Assembly (NCBI GenBank): GCA_950097015.1
Contig: CATNEN010000001.1
Span: forward strand, 22,001,501 to 22,065,500
Origin: Macrostomum hystrix
Lineage: Eukaryota > Platyhelminthes > Macrostomidae
Direction of reading: 5' to 3'
DNA: 64,000 nt
Shown here piece after piece: positions 23,126-33,993 of the stretch (its first letter is position 1; each line of letters starts with the position of its first letter). The notes beneath the pieces were generated by a model. It worked only from the letters and a program-made list of their open reading frames with translations, did no database searches and was not told where the DNA came from. A program made the position numbers and the translations under genes.

Positions 23126-23964
23126 GCGGGTCTAGTATCATTAAACGATGTGCCCACAACCCTTTTATAAGTTATTTTATTGTTATTAAACGTCAGCTGA
23201 CCTTTCGAGGTCCTGGATCGGGTGCAACTCGTATTCATCCGTCAGCAATGCCTGCTGCAGTTGCAGGTCGGAATAAAACTTTCTACTGTTTGTGTATCTT
23301 TCACTCTCCAAAAGTACATTTCCTGCAAGCGTTTCTGAATCCCATATGGTGTGTTTTTATTATGGATTTAGCACCAGGGAAACGGTGAACTGGGATAGCA
23401 ATCACTGACACAGATTTGCTTAGAGTTTAAAATAATTTTCTGGCCCAAGCGAGAATAACAAAAATTTAGGATTTTTTTAAATCAAACCCTGTCTTACGGT
23501 GTCTCATTTGATATCTGACCCTCTATCACAAAGTCTTATCGTTGTCTAACTGATCTAAATGTAAATAATAATAATAACCTTAAGCGGACGAGCAGCGCAC
23601 AAAGAGCGCCTACCCGAAGTGGGACTCATTTCAATCTGAATCCTTGAAGTGGGAATGGTACGACGGCCGCCCACCTCACACAGATGTACAGAGACGACAA
23701 GGTTGTGGGCTGATCACTTAAGAAGCATTTGCCTCTCTGCTTGCCTGTGTTTCAGCTTCATAGGAGATCCTGATGAAGTGCTTGCTGGTTTAACGATAAA
23801 GATCGCCCAGCTCACGAATGATTCGGCTTCTATTCATTCGTGCTTCTATGAAGCCTTGTTTGAGTGCAGGACAGTACTAACAGTACGAGCTTTATTAAGA
23901 AACAAGAGTTGGTATTAGTAGTCCGTGATAAGAAAGCGTAGGCGCTGCCAACTAAAAAGTTTTC

Positions 23965-24042
23965 AGTTTCTAAAAATAGAAACTGACGTCAGATAAGCAA
24001 CACAAGAAAGGGGTCTGTTGCTAAAAATAGCAACTTACGTCA
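23965..24042 (+). promoter_or_regulatory. Two palindromic MEF2 sites each followed by a CRE
   Basis: AGTTTCTAAAAATAGAAACT (23965-23984) holds a consensus MEF2 core, CTAAAAATAG, inside a perfect-arm palindrome, and runs into TGACGTCA (23984-23991). A second copy at 24017-24034 (GTTGCTAAAAATAGCAAC) runs into TTACGTCA (24035-24042). MEF2 cores are 51 bases apart, about five helical turns. GATA-type AGATAAG motifs flank both. Confidence 0.55.
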
Positions 24043-24088
24043 TTCGTGCTTAGCACAAACGTAGGAGGGAGACTCAGGCTTGAATTCA

Positions 24089-24096
24089 ATATAAAG
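24089..24096 (+). promoter_or_regulatory. TATA box candidate downstream of the MEF2/CRE block
   Basis: AATATAAAGAG lies about 50 bases after the second CRE-like site, placing a start site near 24120. The nearest gene downstream on this strand is TMEM26 (27777), separated by an inserted hAT element and a minisatellite. Confidence 0.4.
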
Positions 24097-24211
24097 AGAT
24101 CTAGATAAGATATGAATAAAAAATAATTGCAGTCACTACAAAACTAAACAAGTTTTAGTCTAGTTATTACAACAGTATATCAGCATGAAATATACGTCTA
24201 AAGATCCTGAC

Positions 24212-26423
24212 TAGAGATGCTAATACCGGGATCCCGGTTTCGAAATATACCGGTTTTGGGCCAATTTTTCGGTATTACCAATACCGGTATTAGGGTCCGG
24301 TATTGGTCCGGTATTGGTCTAAAATTATGTCTGTATTTTTACAAATTTGAGATTTTTTGTTTAAAATGCATTTTCCTAGAAATTGAAAAATGCTTTCGCT
24401 TCGGATTTTTAGCTTTTTCATTTTTTAAATTCTGTATCTGTCAATACCAAATACCAATACAATACCAATCAATAGCCAATATCCATCAACCCAGCCAGCA
24501 CTCATCAGTCAACGACTCAACACTCAACAGTCATCAATCATCGCATGATCGCATTCGCATCGCATCGCGATTCGCATCAGTCATCACCATCACTCATCAC
24601 TCATCAGTCATCGACTCATCACTCATCACTCATCACTATCAGTATCAGGCTATCAGCAACAGCAATCAACATAAATTAAATAATCGTTTATGAAAGTATA
24701 AAAATACATAAATATAATGCTTTTATTATGCAGTAATGGGACTAGCGGGTTGCTAGGCTAACTGAGCCCGCTCTCGGAGGGGGAGTCGGGGGGGTTGTTG
24801 AAACGCATTGGTTGAGTTAGGAAGTTCTTCCCCCAATCCTTTTGGTTCTCTCTCCCTCATCGTCATCGCCCGATCTGCCAGGTCCTCTCCAGGCGTGATC
24901 CAATTCTTCCCTCGCCGATCCAAGCCGTCGCCGGGCCCTTCTTCTTCTGAATCCACCGTCCCCAAAGCTGCTACAGGCAGCGAGGAGGAGGAGCGCTCAG
25001 AGGCGCCCCAGTCTGCGCAGGAGCGCGAGGACTTGTTCAGGGTGTAAATGCAGGGCCTCGTCCCAGTTGTCGTAGCGAACACGGGTACCGTCGCCGCGCG
25101 GGCACTCGAAGAGAATGTGCTCTTCAGTATCGAGGTTGCCACAGTCGCGGCAGAGCGGGTCGTCAGTGAGGCCGAGACGATGGCGGGTGGAATTGGCCAG
25201 CATCGAGCATCCCGCCCTGAGCTGGTTGATGGCGACCGTCTCGGTGCGGCTGAGGTGTTTGGGGGTGGAGCGCCAGCACGGCCCCAGCACCTCGAGGTCA
25301 AGGGCGGCTCTCGCCCGGCGAAGGGCCGCCTTAGCAGCTTGGAAAGAGATGGGCCTGTCCTGCTGTCGTTCCAGACGGGCGCGATTAGCGTAGCGGTCGG
25401 CCAACTCATTTCCCGGGATGTCGCAGTGCGCCGTGAACCCAAACAAACTCGCAGCTGTGTTGAAAGGCGCTCAGCGTTGCCCAGCAAAGGCTGCCATCAG
25501 CCGAGCGCTGCTCGCAGGGGCCGTGCTCAAGGGCTGCCAGCGCCGCCAGCGAGTCGCTATGGATGCGGATCGACGTCCCGTGGTCCGGCGTCAGCTGTCT
25601 GATGTAATCGAGGGCCGCCCGTATCGCGCATATTTCCGCCTGGAAGGAGCAAGCAACCCGGCCGGCAGGGGAGGCAATAATGGTACCCCACCTGCGGGTG
25701 TTGATAACGGCGGCGCCCCAGGCATCCGAGGTGCCGTCCCTGACGGAGCCGTCGGTCCAGACGTCGATGTCCGTCGGTTGGAGATCGGCAAGGAAGTTCA
25801 GCGCCCGATCGCGTCGGATGCTCGTCGGGAGATAGCGGGCGCACAAAGCGGTGAGCGCCAGGTTGAAGTGGATCCGTGGATTGTCCATCAGGCAGTTGAT
25901 CTCGGGGGTCGGCGGCGGGTATGGCTCGCGTGGAAGGGCCTCAAGATGGGCGGCCTCAGTGAGCTCAAGAGCCACTTGAGCCAGTGAGCTCGCCGGGCCC
26001 TGCTCAGCCTCCTGCCAGGGGGTTGGAGGCTGCTGTTGATCGGTTCCCCTCCGAGAGCTCGCTCCCTCCGGCAGTCCGGCCGGCTCCAGCCTTGCAGCCT
26101 TGCTGGTTCCTGCTTTGCTGCTGGGGCCGCATCGTCCTCCGCTGAAATGAGAGGGTGGGCGTTATAACTTGTCTATAACAAATTGATTGGATTTCAAAGT
26201 TAGGACAATTCAGTAAATGATTTATAATGCATTCAAAAGATAGGCAATAAGAAAAAAATTGAAAAAATGCAAAAAAAATTTTTCTTTTTTGAAATTCGGG
26301 AGCCAAAATATGAAAAAAGCTATTGAGTATTGAATACCGGTATTCAAAACCGGTATTGGCGAAATTCCGGTATTGAATACCGGGATCCCGGTTTTGGGCA
26401 AGTCCGGTATTTTAGCATCCCTA
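24212..26423. mobile_element. hAT-type element (2.2 kb) carrying retrotransposon sequence
   Basis: Terminal inverted repeats start TAGAGATGCTAATACCGG at the left and end with the inverse of TAGGGATGCTAAAATACCGG at the right. Both ends hold the 14-bp palindrome ACCGGGATCCCGGT (24225-24238; 26379-26392) and many CCGGTATT motifs. An exact 8-bp duplication, ATCCTGAC, flanks it (24204-24211; 26424-26431). TIRs and duplication length fit hAT. No hAT transposase is visible; instead a non-LTR retrotransposon RNase H fragment lies on the minus strand, and a CATCAGTCATCA-rich simple region fills 24480-24680. It is therefore non-autonomous. Confidence 0.88.
24997..25975 (-). pseudogene. Non-LTR retrotransposon RNase H and C-terminal fragment, frameshifted
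   Basis: The minus-strand frame from 25975 encodes an RNase HI fold: the first Asp in VWTDGSVRDG, Glu in AEICAIRAALDYI, Asp in IRIHSDSLAALAAL. Near 25440 the frame shifts by one; the other frame continues with IPGNELADRYANRA (last RNase H motif) and a cysteine-rich retrotransposon tail (CRDCGNLDTEEHILFECP). No endonuclease or reverse transcriptase is present. GC content is far above the flanks. It lies wholly inside the hAT-type element, so it was captured by or inserted into it. Confidence 0.8.
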
Positions 26424-26784
26424 ATCCTGACAATGTTAATTTTTATCAAACAATGAAATAGGACAAGTTGATAAAGAAATCGAAAAAAACATTTTCATGA
26501 ATTGTAATTCGCAGTTGTACAAGTTAGAAGCATTCATTGCCGGAAATTTTTTTAGCCATGCCATACTTCCATACTATTTACTTAGTCCCCTGTGTTATCT
26601 ACGAGCGTAGATCTGCTTTTCATCCAAATAGCTTGAACCAATTTGCCATTCTGGCTCGTAAAGTTTTTTTGAGATTTTGCGTTCTGTTTAGCAAAATGCT
26701 CTGCGCTATTAACTAAGAATTTAACAATCTGTTCTCGTTGCCGCTTCCACTCCCCACTTTACTGCATTCATGTGTACATCAGTG

Positions 26785-27530
26785 TGATCCCAATCCTCTG
26801 ACCCCCATCTCTCTGATCGCCAGTCTCTTATTACCATCTCTCAGATCCCCATCTCTCAGATCCCCATCTCTCTGATCCCCATCTCTCAGATCCCCATCTC
26901 TCAGATCCCCATCTCTCAGATCCCCATCTCTCAGATCCTCATCTCTCAGATCCCCATCTCTCAGATCCCCATCTCTCAGATCCCCATCTCTCAGATCCCC
27001 ATCTCTCAGATCCCCATCTCTCAGATCCCCATCTCTCAGATCCCCATCTCTTAGATCCCCGTCTCTCAGATCCCCATCTCTCTGATCGCCAGTCTCTTAT
27101 TACCATCTCTCAGATCCCCATCTCTCAGATCCCCATCTCTCAGATCCCCATCTCTCAGATCCCCATCTCTCAGATCCCCATCTCTCAGATCCCCATCTCT
27201 CAGATCCCCATCTCTCTGATCCCCATCTCTTAGATCACCGTCTCTCAGATCCCCATCTCTCAGATCCCCATCTCTCAGATCCCCGTCTCTCAGATCCCCA
27301 TTTCTCTGATCCCCATCTCTTAGATCCCCGTCTCTCAGATCCCCATCTCTTAGATCCCCATCTTTTAGATCCCCGTCTCTCAGATCCCCATCTCTCAGAT
27401 CCCTATCTCTTAGATCCCCGTCTCTCAGATCCCCATCTCTCTGATCCCCATCTCTTAGATCCCGTCTCTCAGATCCCTATCTCTCTGATCCCCATCTCTC
27501 TGATCCCCATCTGATCCGAATCTTTCAGAT
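26785..27530 (+). repeat. 15-bp minisatellite
   Basis: About 48 copies of AGATCCCCATCTCTC with TTAGATCCCCGTCTC variants; a block beginning CTCTGATCGCCAGTCTCTTATTACC occurs twice (near 26813 and 27080), showing duplication of a larger segment. Confidence 0.95.
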
Positions 27531-27776
27531 CCTTAAGTTTCTGATGACCAGGTATCTGATCCGAATCTTCTAACTTCACAATCTTTCAAAGCCTCTTTAG
27601 TTGGCGAAGGAAACAAATTTTCGAGTTTCAAGTTGGAACCAATCAGCGAATAGCCAAGATCTGAACCCCACACGATTTGATAACAGCGAGCTTAAAACTC
27701 GAACAGCTGATAATCTGCATAGACACATTATTAGGCTTCAATCTAGGATTCACAAGTTTACCATAGACAATTAGCC

Positions 27777-30420
27777 ATGCCAACGGAGCGAGGCGAGGTC
27801 GCCGAGGCGGTGCTTCGGTCCGTGATCGCCCGCCTGCTGATGATGGCCCACGGCCTGCTGTGCGTATTTCAAACGAATCCGTTTCAGAAAAGCCGCCTCA
27901 ACATTGTGTTCGCCCTGCCGCTGGCTGTTCTGCCGATAGAGGGTGTCATGACCTGGCGACTGCTCAGGGGCCAGGAGTGGAAGTGGTGAGCTGCGATTGG
28001 CTTTCGGGATGTTGGGGTAGAGTGCTAGGTGTTGTGATAGAGTGAGAGGTGTTGGGGTAGAGTGTGAGGTGCTGGGGTAGAGTGTGAGGTGTTGGGGTAG
28101 AGTGTGAGGTGTTGGGGTAGAGTGTGAGGTGTTGTGATAGAGTCTGAGGTGTTGGGGTAGAGTGTGAGGTGTTGGGGTAGAGTGTGAGGTGTTGGGGTAG
28201 AGTAGGAGGTGTTGGGGTAGAGTGTGAGGTGTTGGGGTAGAGTGTGAGGTGTTGGGGTAGAGTGTGAGGTGTTGTGATAGAGTCTGAGGTGTTGGGGTAG
28301 AGTGTGAGGTGTTGGGGTAGAGTGTGAGGTGTTGGGGTAGAGTGTGAGGTGTTGGGGTAGAGTGTGAGGTGTTGGGGTAGAGTGTGAGGTGTTCGGGTAG
28401 AGTGTGAGGTGTTCGGGTAGAGTGTGAGGTGTTGGGGTAGAGTGCTAGGTGTTGGGATAGAGTGTGAGGTGTTGGGGTAGAGTGTGAGGTGTTGGAGTGA
28501 TGCCTTATAATAAAACACGAAACTGACGATATAATTAAGTTTTTAATGTCCTTCAATCAATTCATAAGATCCACTGTGCGTGCTTACAAAAGTTACTCTG
28601 CTTTTTGCATTAGAGCCATGTGTATCTGCCCTATATTAACATTATCAAGGACTAGCATTGGCATGAATCTATCAAATGAAGTTGGATTGATTGATTGACT
28701 ATGCAGGGGTGTGTTGTTCTATCTAATATTTCCCAATTCGCAGGGGAGAAATTTGATGCTTGCTCAACTCTCTCTCTCGGAAGTCGCTCAGGAACTGCGT
28801 TTCCGAATTGAGCTAAAAAATCAAATGAAAACATTTTGTACGATAGTAGTGTATAGTGTATTATGAAGTACCTGAGGGTTTCATTACTGAACCTTCTGAA
28901 GTACCTGAGGGTTTTATTGCTGAACCTTCTGAAGTACCTGAGGGTTTAGTGACTGAACCTTCTGAAGTACCTGAGGGTTTTATTACTGAACCTTCTGAAG
29001 TACCTGAGGGTTTTATTGCTGAACCTTCTGAAGTACCTGAGGGTTTTATTGCTGAACCTTCTGAAGTACCTGAGGGTTTTATTGCTGAACCTTCTGAAGT
29101 ACCTGAGGGTTTTATTGCTGAACCTTCTGAAGTACCTGAGGGTTTTATTGCTGAACCTTCTGAAGTACCTGAGGGTTTAGTGACTGAACCTTCTGAAGTA
29201 CCTGAGGGTTTTATTACTGAACCTTCTGAAATACCTGAGGGTTTAATGACTGAACCTTCTGAAGTACCTGAGGGTTTTATTACTGAACCTTCTGAAGTAC
29301 CTGAGGGTTTAGTGACTGAACCTTCTGAAGTACCTGAGGGCTTGATAACTGAAGCTTCGACATTATGCATGACCTGATGCAATAAAATAAAACTACGGAA
29401 TAGGGCAGTCTACTTTCAGTACTATCTTTGGTAATTTAGGCAAAAATGAAAGTTTCATTGAAATTTCTCGTCACACCTTGACTGATCCCCACAACCTCAG
29501 GATTTGCCCGTGCGTGATCCTCTACTTGGCAGCCGTGATTCCACCTGTATGGATTGCCGAATTCGATCTGGTCATCATCTACCGAGTGCTGAACGGCTCC
29601 GAAGCGACCGACGCCACCGAGGACGCGGCCTACGTCACTGGCCACGGCAGGCGCAATATCACTGCGCACCCGGAGAAGGTACGATTTACCAACTGTGCTA
29701 CTCATAGTAACATGCGCACTACATGTACCATAGAGTGCATGCTCCCTAACACTTGGTCAAGCCATAGACAAAACGATAAACTCACTCACAATCCAGTCTT
29801 TGCTAGGCATCGACACCGGCCTGAGCTTCAAAGAGGAGACCAGAATCCTTATGGAAGAGATTCTGCTACTAGTCCTCATCATCGGCCGTTGGATTCTGCC
29901 CCGTCAGCAGATCACCAAGGAGCAGAAATCCGCCCTGCTCATCGGCTACATCGGCATGTCTGCGGACATCCTTGAACTGTACGAATACTTCAAAGACGAC
30001 CGACTGAAGACCAACCAGACCATCGTGACGATCCTGCTGTCTGTGTGGACCAGCGCCATGCTGCAGTTCGTGTTCGTGTTCACCGCCAGGCGAGTGGTTG
30101 GCCGGAGCAGCTGCAGCCTCGGCAGCCTGCTGCTGAACACAGACATGTGGGCCATCATCTGCAACCTGCTGCTGCAGGACGCCCCGTTCCTAGCAGTCAG
30201 ATTCTACCTGCTGGTGATGTACAAGATTGTCAGCGAGACCAGCGTGTTCTTCCTGGTGAAGAACAGTCTGCTCACAGTGCTCATACTGCACAGAATCCAC
30301 TCGCTCATTGTCGAATGGAAGATTGAGAGGCGCCGCAGTCGAGCCAATCACTATCCGGCTGCCGATGCTGGAGATTCCACCGCCATCGACACCAGTGGGC
30401 TGCCTGCAGTTCAAGTTTGA
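27777..30420 (+). CDS. TMEM26: TMEM26 family multipass membrane protein
   Basis: Three exons, 27777-27985, 29501-29678 and 29797-30420, join in phases 2 and 0 to give 336 residues. Vertebrate TMEM26 is a multipass membrane protein known as a beige adipocyte surface marker; its biochemical role is unknown. Family hallmarks are present in order: an N-terminal hydrophobic pair ending EWKW, then CVILYLAAVIPPVWIAEFD, LLLVLIIGRWILP, MSADILEL, LLSVWTSAMLQF, DMWAIICNLLLQDAPFLAVR and VKNSLLTVLILHRI. About seven to eight membrane segments are predicted by eye. The loop has an N-glycosylation sequon (RRNITAH). The exon 3 acceptor is AG at 29795-29796; the nearer AG at 29805 would break the frame. Intron 1 contains two minisatellites. 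Confidence 0.92.
28015..28495 (+). repeat. 20-bp minisatellite in TMEM26 intron 1
   Basis: About 24 copies of GTGTTGGGGTAGAGTGTGAG start some 30 bases after the donor. The variant TTGTGATAGAGTCTGAG recurs 140 bases apart, a seven-unit sub-period. Long minus-strand frames across it are by-products. Confidence 0.95.
28862..29355 (+). repeat. 33-bp minisatellite open on both strands, TMEM26 intron 1
   Basis: Fifteen uninterrupted copies of a 33-base unit starting CCTTCTGAAGTACCTGAGGG. With 11 codons per unit, both strands are open for 173 codons (EVPEGFIAEPS forward; EGSAIKPSGTS reverse). Differences are substitutions only. No splice, start context or homology supports a protein. Confidence 0.95.
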
Positions 30421-30934
30421 AAGACCTTCTCTTAGAATTCAATTAGAAAAAATAATAATTTATTTGCAATCTAAAACTGCTAGAGTTTTCGAAATTCCCA
30501 CTTTATAAAACTGTGATAACACCCGAGTTTCACTGGGCTGGTAGATCGCTTGTAAGAAAATCCTTATACTGGATTCCTAGAATATACGGCTCGTACTTTC
30601 TATGAAATATCATTTCTAGATTTTGATTCTTTAAAAAACTTCGAAGGCTTGTAAGCTTACAAACTTTGGACTCTTCTGGAAATATTGGAAATCATGATTC
30701 ATGGAAATGCAGATTCTTAGAAGAATATAGTTTCTAAGGAGTTGCTTTTTCTACATTAAGTCGATTCTAAGAAATTTAAAGACTATAAATGCAGATAAAC
30801 TTGTTTCCAAGAAATCGAGATTTTAAAAAGCCGAATTCTGAAACAGAAAATATTTTTAGAACTCAAGTAGATTTTAGGAAATCTATTAGATTTTTTAAAA
30901 ATTTCAAAAAAGCCCAGTTTCCTAGAAACCCAGT

Positions 30935-31345
30935 TTCTTAGGAACCCAGATTCTTAAAAAACTCAGTTTCATAGAAACCCAGTTTAATTGAAACCCAGTT
31001 TAATTGAAACCCAGTTTAATTGAAACCCAGTTTAATTGAAACCCAGTTTAATTGAAACCCAGTTTCATAGAAACCCAGTTTAATTGAAACCCAGTTTCAT
31101 TGAAACCCAGTTTCATAGAAACCCAGTTTCATTGAAACCCAGTTTCATTGAAACCCAGTTTCATTGAAACCCAGTTTGATTGAAACCCAGTTTCATTGAA
31201 ACCCAGTTTCATAGAAACCCAGTTTCATAGAAACCCAGTTTCATAGAAACCCAGTTTCATAGAAACCCAGTTTCATTGAAACCCTGTTTCATAGAAACCC
31301 AGTTTCATTGAAACCCTGTTTCATAGAAACCCAGTTTTATGGAAA
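30935..31345 (+). repeat. 16-bp minisatellite
   Basis: About 25 copies of GAAACCCAGTTTCATT with TAATT and ATA variants. The flanking 30600-30930 and 31345-31410 carry degenerate versions (TTCTAGAAA/TTCTTAGAA), so the array probably grew from local sequence. Confidence 0.93.
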
Positions 31346-31409
31346 CTAAGAAATACCATTTCCTGGAAGTCTAGTTTCTTATAAATCAAGATTCTTGGTA
31401 ATTCAGGTA

Positions 31410-32540
31410 TCTCAGCACTTGACTCATTTTCATAATGTAAGTTTCTTAGAAAACTTCTCAATCGTAATATTACTTTGGTTTTTTTCAAATCTGGGTGCGA
31501 CGAAAAGTCGACGTCATCATTTTAATAGCGCCACCTACTTAATTAGTTTTCTTGCTAGTTTCTTGAATTTACTCGCTCTACTCCGCTTTGCGCCCTTTAT
31601 CTGAGGACGTTTCATTTATTTGAGTAAGAAAGTCATCCCTGTACCATAGAGCCATAAGCTTTTGTAAATGCTTAACATGCGATAATCTGTGCTTTAACTG
31701 TTGAAATACCACGCTATTTCCCACCGTATATGGAAAGGCCACAATGACAATGCCTAGACCTACTGTTAAGAATTCTCGATCACATATTTTTGTTTATTAA
31801 AAAATATTTTCCATTTATTTACGAGGTTTTACGCAGAAAATCTTTTATTAGCAAATTTCGTGATAATTATTTGTTGTGACTAAAAATGTAAGTAATTTTT
31901 ATTAGTGGTACTTTTGGGAATCGAAGAAAAGAAATAAAATTCAATGAATTAAAAAATCTAATGCGTAAAGTTGTTTTTTCGTCTAGAGTACAAATATTAC
32001 ACATACTCCGCTTTCAAATGTTCGTATACTTGATTTTGAGGATTTTAAAGCAATACAATGTCCCATAAAACAGTGGGAGAACGGTGTCTGCAGGCGTGTT
32101 TTCTCATTCAGTAATACGAGTCTAGGACAATGAGCCAATAGATTCACACCATATTGGCATTGAGCACATGCTTGAGTCGATTGAGACCGGGAACTGTGCT
32201 ACAGCTCTGAGAACTGGAGAAATAAAAATCTTCATTTTATGTGCGAGCGGCAGTGGGATGTTTTTTACGACAGCTCGGCACAATGGAACAATTCGCCCAC
32301 GTCACCGCGATACGGCAGAGCTGTAAAACAAAGCTGGCGAGAGGATCGTTTAATTTCTTTTTTTTCTTAAAATATTTTTTCTCTGTTAAATGGGAGTTGA
32401 CCCATTAGGGGAGTTGGGGAGGCAGTGAGAGGCTTGTGAGGCAGGTTGTAAAACATGCCAGTCACTGATGCGTTGCTAATTCCAACAGAATCTGCTGCCA
32501 GTCACGCCAGAGAATAGAAATTTCCCACAAATTTTCGCAT
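31410..32540. other. Stretch without a supported gene
   Basis: AT-rich, with no domain-bearing frame, inverted repeat or array that I can support. Confidence 0.5.
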
Positions 32541-32663
32541 ATAAATACTGAATGCCTCACAGTTCACCAACGAAATCCGTTTGAAAGTCAAAGAGCTGTT
32601 TGCTAAAGTCTCCGAAACTGCTATTCGCAAGAGTGAAGGAGTGAAATAGCGTTGTCGTACAGA

Positions 32664-32771
32664 ATGCTGGTAAGTGGTACAGAAGTGGCCATTTGGCTTG
32701 TGTTCACCTTCATCTGGAGTTGTGCAGCAGCAGCTGGTTCTGAACTACGTCTTCAATGTGTCCAGCTATAA
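32664..32771 (+). CDS. Candidate small secreted peptide ORF (hypothetical)
   Basis: A 35-codon frame begins ATG at 32664 and encodes a signal-peptide-like stretch (VAIWLVFTFIWSCAAAAGS) followed by a short Cys-containing tail. A TATA-like CATATAAATACTG lies near 32540, about 120 bases upstream. A consensus donor, GTAAGT, sits at 32670 just after ATGCTG, so the true mRNA could instead splice there. No homology is recognised; chance is quite possible. Confidence 0.2.
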   Translation: MLVSGTEVAIWLVFTFIWSCAAAAGSELRLQCVQL

Positions 32772-33234
32772 TCGCTGTCAAATACCTCAGACAGACGTGT
32801 TGATGACGAAGTTCAGATACGGTTGCTTCAGTCGACGAGCTGTCGCGATGCACCCCGTCAGTAATTCACCCATCCAGTCGTTATAACTGCATGAACGCTC
32901 AAGTCACGGAAATAAGAAAATTATTAGAAACTTGACCTATTTAGTGAAGCAGCCCTGGTTTCACTTTAACAAAACTCTATCTCCGTGGCTTATGAACGTT
33001 CAAACAAGACTGGACAATCTTCAAATCGCTTTCCCAGACTTCTCAACAAGGCACGATTTTTATAGATGAAGAAAGATATAGTGTTCACAAATTAACGACT
33101 TCTTATTTTAAGGAGATTAATTATTGGACACGAGAGATAGAGTTGGGGTGGAGTGAAGGAGAGATATAGTAGCAATGGAACATAATTTGGTGACCCTAGA
33201 ACCGAAGCTAGCGAAGTGGCAATTCTGTCCATTT

Positions 33235-33455
33235 CGCTGAGTCCTGAGCACACACTCACACAGGTGTATACACCTGCCCTGACTTTCTTCAGGCAGTGTA
33301 CACTATGGCTTGGAGGTTGGCCCTCAGGGGTGTAAATTGGACGACAAGCCCCCAAGCCTTCTCACCGCGACGGCGCCCCAAATGAATGTGGCCTCGCCGC
33401 GGAATCGAGCTCAGGGACCTTGGATGCGATAGACCGCTCTGCCACTTGCCCCCTG
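33235..33455 (-). mobile_element. tRNA-derived SINE, family B
   Basis: On the minus strand it begins GGGGCAAGTGGCAGAGCGG (A box TGGCAGAGCGG) with B box GAGCTCGATTCC, followed by the shared family B body. It is fuller than the copy at 2690-2925, and a fragment of the same body lies near 54410-54450 in the opposite orientation. Confidence 0.8.
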
Positions 33456-33459
33456 CCCT

Positions 33460-33615
33460 AGGAGAGAGGTAGAGTGGAGGAGAGAGGTAGAGTTGAGGAG
33501 AGAGGTAGAGTGGAGGAGATAGGTAGAGTGGAGGAGAGAGGTAGAGTGGAGGAGAGAGGTAGAGTGAAGGAGAGAGGTAGAGTGGAGGAGAGAGGTAGAG
33601 TGGAGGAGACGAAGA
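33460..33615 (+). repeat. 18-bp minisatellite
   Basis: About nine copies of GTAGAGTGGAGGAGAGAG directly follow the family B SINE head. In reverse it resembles the CTCTACCTCC arrays at the window start. Confidence 0.9.
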
Positions 33616-33646
33616 TAAAATGAGCGAAGTAAAGTAGAGTCGAGAG

Positions 33647-33875
33647 TGTGAGAGATACAATTCAGATCACTGACAACAGTAGAAAAGCATATACTTGGCT
33701 GCAAAACTCTCACATAACACTAAAAAATATCGCCATAAAATGGCAAGCTTAAAAGAGACTTCTGTGCACACTAAGAGTGGTGGGAGAGGACGGCGTGTGG
33801 CTTTGGCTGACTGACGAAGGCAAACAAGCAGAAACCGGTCTCGGTCTGCCAGCGCGAGGTTCGTTCCCCACTTTT
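33647..33875 (+). repeat. Dispersed repeat, copy 1
   Basis: Nearly identical to 47142-47388 from TGTGAGAGATACAATTCAGA to GGTTCGTTCCCCACTTTT. The right end has a B-box-like GGTTCGTTCCC followed by T4, suggesting a pol III-related origin. It encodes no protein. Confidence 0.85.
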
Positions 33876-33993
33876 AGTGTGTTACAGAGAGATCTTTGAA
33901 AATTCATTGCACTTCGATGATTTCTGTCTGGTGAATATGTTCTACGAAGTCAACTGTTGTGACAGATGTTATGCGAACATAATTCGTATATAT

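Noticed and set aside
25048-25987. Plus-strand 184- and 189-codon frames
   Set aside because: Shadows of the minus-strand RNase H fragment; no recognisable motifs.
27771-28556. 261- and 184-codon minus-strand frames of SHSTPTPHTLP type
   Set aside because: Translations of the 20-bp array antisense to TMEM26 exon 1 and intron 1.
29807-29812. TMEM26 exon 3 acceptor at AG 29805-29806
   Set aside because: It gives the wrong phase and an early stop; AG at 29795-29796 keeps the frame.
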